Of a stretch of DNA of 64,000 nucleotides, positions 60,612 through 64,000 are shown piece after piece. This DNA comes from Takakia lepidozioides (taxonomy: Eukaryota; Streptophyta; Takakiopsida; Takakiales; Takakiaceae). The position numbers and the translations under genes were made by a program. The notes under the pieces were generated by a model that was not told the origin of the DNA, made no database searches, and saw only the letters and a list, made by a program, of their open reading frames with translations. The stretch's first letter is position 1. Each line of letters opens with the position of its first letter. The stretch covers positions 42,548,042 through 42,612,041 of the forward strand of contig CM060734.1 in assembly GCA_030704615.1 (NCBI GenBank). The letters run 5' to 3'.

Positions 60612-63600
60612 ATGGAGCAACTGGAGGTGTTGTTGATGCAGTTTCTGTTGCCAGAGAACGATGCAAGAAAGCAGGCGGAAGAGCATATACGGAGACTGTC
60701 GAAGGATCCACAGCTGGTGCCGGCGTTGTTGCATCATCTCAGAAGCGCGCAGTCCCCGAATGTCCGGCAGCTGGCAGGCGTGCTGCTAAGGAAGAAGATC
60801 ACAGGCCACTGGACGCATCTCTCTATCCAAGTTAAGGACTCTGTGAAGTCGACTCTCTTGGAGAGCATCACGCTGGAGCAAAGGTATTGTGTCTTCTCTA
60901 TGTGCCGATTGGTCTTCCTGTGTTTTATATTTGGCTCTCCTTCATCTTTCACTGTACCTCTACGGACAGATGACGTACGATCACAATACTTCACGTGAGT
61001 CCGGTTCTGCAGATGAAAAGGATTTTGCGGATTGATCTATACACAGACATCGTACATCTAAGCTTCAGTCCTACAGACATTAAGGAGCATCATGGTTTCT
61101 TTCGTTTAACGCTTGTGCTACTTATGGAGGATTTGGAAAATCTGCTTAATTTTTATGAACTCTTTTCAAGTGCTCAAATGGGAGTAGGTGTCCTCAGCCT
61201 ATTCTGGAAATCGTAATGTCCTTAGTACTGGGTAGCTGGATTTTTCACTATCGTGCTTGAAGATGGCTTGTGAAGTTGGTGTATGAAATTTTTGAGAGCA
61301 CCTACTGCAAGAGGACTTTGTGTCAGCCACATGCACATTCAAGAATCTCAAATACAGTAGTTTCCTTGGAACGTGATCTGTAATGGTAGAGGGGTTGTAT
61401 AGGTTCCCTTTTAAATCTCTCAGGGGTAGAAGTTTAGGTCATAAACCCTAACAGTTTCACAGTCAAGAATCTCAAAATCAGTAGTTTCCCTGGATTGTGA
61501 TCCTTAAGTGTAGAGGGTGTGCACAGGGTCTCCTTTACATCTCTCAGGGGTAGAGGTTTAGGTCATAAACCCTAAAGGTTAAACATCTTTTTAAGTAGAG
61601 ATTTCACTAACTGTCTCGTCCGTCACCATTAATTAAGCCTGGGCAATGTACAAAAAGAGACCCAGTATCTATATCTATATCTTGATGGTTGTGAGACCCT
61701 GAGCCTGGCAAGCACCATTCAAGGTGAATGACTAAGTTGGAAACATTACCTGAGGGCACAATCTTTACATAAGAGTCCAGATAACTTTAAATAAATAACA
61801 AGAATATCACAATGTATTATCCTGGACCATGGGATTTTTGAGTTTCTAAGATGTATCTCACTATGGGTTTCTATGCAACACATTGATTGCTACTCAGTCA
61901 ACTAACAATTCATTGTCACCATGTACAATTCCTGCGAATTGTGTGGTAGCAAGGAAGCATGATTCCTTGGATGCTGAGGCCACTTAATACATGACACTAG
62001 CCTTCCCCAGCTCCTTCGAGGAAGGAACTTAACTGTGCTTTCAGAGAAATCTCCAGCGAAGATGTGAACTTTGCTTTGGGAACTTGCATGGAAGCTCTGC
62101 CAGTTGTTTGGAAATACAAATGTCATCCATCCATCCACAACGGCCATGCTTCAAAGAGCCAAGTTTCTTCCTGGACACGCAATCAATACTGCCACATGTG
62201 GAGAGAGAGAGAGAGAGGAGCGGTAACCAAGATACTGTGGGCCTAAGACAATTGGAACAGAGATATCATGATGAGACTGGGGGGACTATGGGCAGCTTGT
62301 CATATTTGTTATCTCAGTAATGTTTGGCTGGGAGTCCATAAAGGAACAAACTGTACTGTCCATGTACTGAGTTGATATTTATGGTTGCCATGTGCAGTTC
62401 TCTGGTACGACGGGCAAGTGCAGATGTCGTGAGTGTGGTAGCCAAGCATGCAGTACCTGCAGGTCAGTGGCCAGAGTTGCTGCCATTTCTACATCAGTGC
62501 AGCCAAAGTGCACAAGAGGACCATCGAGAAGTGAGTGATCCTGTGCTCTCCTGTTGTGTCACCTTGTTTATGTGGAAGAGAGAGGGATAAAGAATGTACT
62601 CATAAGACTTTGTTTGCCGTCGACTTGTGGCCATCGACCCTGCGCCCAGTTTAGCTGGAAGCAGAGGGAATAGACACTACCTTCGTGAGGGGCTAGTGGG
62701 ACTTACCTTGATGTAAACAATTAGTTCAGGCTTCTAGATATCCTCTAGAAAGCCCTTCACACAAGCATCAATCTGCTGTGTGTGACCAGCCCAAAAGTTA
62801 GACCTCAACAGGGCCAGGGCTTTAGGCTAGCCTCGGGATTTTGATAGTTGGTGAACAGAGGTGCAGGAACCATGTCCTTGATGCTCCTGGGAAGGATAAA
62901 TAGAGTCAGAGAGCTTGGGCTTCATACAGGGGTGAAATCAGCTGTATGTATCCGTCTGACCCTCCCTTATGCCTGGTTTTTATGTCCTCTCAATCTTCTC
63001 ATCCTCTCAATTTGTGCTCTGTTTGACTAGGTGTGGGGTCGATGGTCACAAGGATACAGCAATGTAGTGTAATGAGTACATCTTTACTTGGCTCAGAAGA
63101 CAATTGAGGGAGAAGGCAAGAAAAAATCTGTACAATGTCTATGGATAGCCGAAAGAGTTTATGGTTTATGGGAAAGTATAACACACAGAGGGGAGGAGGT
63201 AGAATGAGGGGCCCAGTGGAAAATGTAGAATTACTAGAGAAAACCACAAGGAACATCAGAAGACCCCAAGCCTCACTCAGAGACAGAGTGCCTAATGCAG
63301 GTAAACTGCCAAGCACTTCTATTCCTGCTTCTGCTAAAGCTGGGGTATCTCTTAAGGGACAGGGTACCTGTCACCGATGTTTGTGGGGCAAGATAAGAAG
63401 ACATGGTACTCTCTTTCCTACTGCAAGGTTTGTATATATTGGACAGATCCTAGTCCAATAAGGTATGTGAGCAAGACCCCAGCCTCAATCTGTAGTTTGT
63501 GAGACCGACTCAGAAGGTGTGCAAAGCCCTTGTGAGGGATAAGGGATGGTCACCCTTGTCATGGCTCCAGTTTCTGCATACAAGCTGTAAGACAGACCTG

Positions 63601-64000
63601 GTCAAAAAGAGAAAAATGAAATTAGACTTCGGTCTTTTGAACACAGGCCTGTTGGCAAATAGGATAGCTCATTGCTGTGGGTTTGTACTGGAACCATGTA
63701 ATCAGGTGGCATTGATTCTGTTCAGCTCATTGACAGAAACTATTGGTGACTTGCTTCGTCCTCATTTTGCGACTCTCCAAAGTGTGTTTGTGAGTGGTCT
63801 CAATGATCAACAAAGCAATCGCGTCCGTGTTGCTGCCCTCAAGTAAGTGATCTTGCACTTCAACACCAGTATTTTTCCCCTTACTGTGGTTAAAACCTCC
63901 ATGGCATTAATGAGGTTTAGGATCTGAACTGCTCCTGAGGGTTATCCAGTTTGAAGAATCTTTGTGTTAAGAAGTTCTTTGCCGTTATAAAGGCATGATC
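60612..64000 (+). CDS. IMB4: Importin subunit beta-4 (Kap123/IPO4 type), 5' part
   Basis: Three exons are in the window: 60612-60883, 62398-62530 and 63706-63842. All have GT-AG borders and fit in phase, covering about 180 residues; the gene runs off the right edge. The start MEQLEVLLMQFLLPENDARKQ, then NVRQLAGVLLRKKITGHW (residues 51-68), VRRASADVVSVVAKHAVP, CSQSAQEDHRE, LILFSSLTETIGD and SNRVRVAALK are the N-terminal HEAT repeats of plant IMB4, including the RanGTP-binding region. The protein carries ribosomal proteins and histones into the nucleus through the pore, binding cargo until RanGTP releases it. Chosen start: first Met, matching the family's N-terminus. It is transcribed divergently from the BRCT gene. 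Confidence 0.92.
61336..61585 (+). repeat. Tandem duplication of about 125 bp in importin intron 1
   Basis: Two adjacent copies share TCAAGAATCTCAAA, CAGTAGTTTCC, ATCTCTCAGGGGTAGA and TTTAGGTCATAAACCCTAA. They begin near 61337 and 61463 and differ by scattered substitutions. A GA-rich run (62201-62216) lies further along the same intron. Confidence 0.8.

Noticed and set aside
61410-61585. Telomere-like AAACCCTAA words in importin intron 1
   Set aside because: Only single units occur, once in each copy of a local duplication, so this is not a telomeric array.
1-64000. CRISPR arrays, operons, bacterial-type terminators or rRNA
   Set aside because: None seen. Introns, SINEs and plant transposons show this is a eukaryotic nuclear sequence; the repeats present have no spacer pattern.

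Overview
This is eukaryotic nuclear DNA of the green (plant) lineage. Genes are split by many short GT-AG introns. Their relatives are plant families: importin-beta IMB4, a two-BRCT DNA-repair protein, a plant-type Gfo/Idh/MocA oxidoreductase and the plant 'LDLNGLL' NIF-like fold. More than a third of the window is plant-type transposons. It also holds a complete four-domain voltage-gated channel of the CaV/NaV superfamily. Such channels are known from green algae and reported missing from land plants, so I infer a streptophyte alga, possibly of the Charophyceae. That assignment is inference, not proof.

Layout. 1-3140 (-) is a decayed Ty3/gypsy element with one LTR and an apparently self-priming binding site. 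3141 to about 7440 (+) is a second decayed Ty3/gypsy element whose integrase ends in a degenerate PHD-like finger. About 7849-24548 (-) is a dead LINE, split by a 12,690-bp CACTA (En/Spm) transposon at 8299-20988. The CACTA element has matching termini and a CAT target duplication, and the LINE reads straight through once it is removed. It carries a TnpD transposase (+, one frameshift) and a divergently transcribed, intact TnpA-like gene (-). That second gene has a whole plant NIF/HAD-like domain spliced in frame between its TnpA parts.

The host genes follow. 27599-30976 (+) is a seven-exon oxidoreductase of 376 aa. 34396-34773 (-) is a small AT-hook protein between two tandem duplications. 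36487-52237 (+) is the channel, reconstructed here as 25 phase-consistent exons giving about 1,853 aa. Its selectivity filter is EEDD (T-type-like), followed by an EF-hand-like region, an IQ motif and a repetitive tail. 53631-59641 (-) is a two-BRCT protein in 11 exons, one intron of which is a U12-type AT-AC intron. 60612 to the window end (+) is the 5' part of an importin-beta-4 gene, head to head with the BRCT gene.

The host genes show no shared pathway. The BRCT and importin genes share a divergent promoter region of about 970 bp. tRNA-derived SINE-like copies lie in the channel introns. Exon coordinates come from reading frame, splice signals and intron phase only; no transcript data were available.
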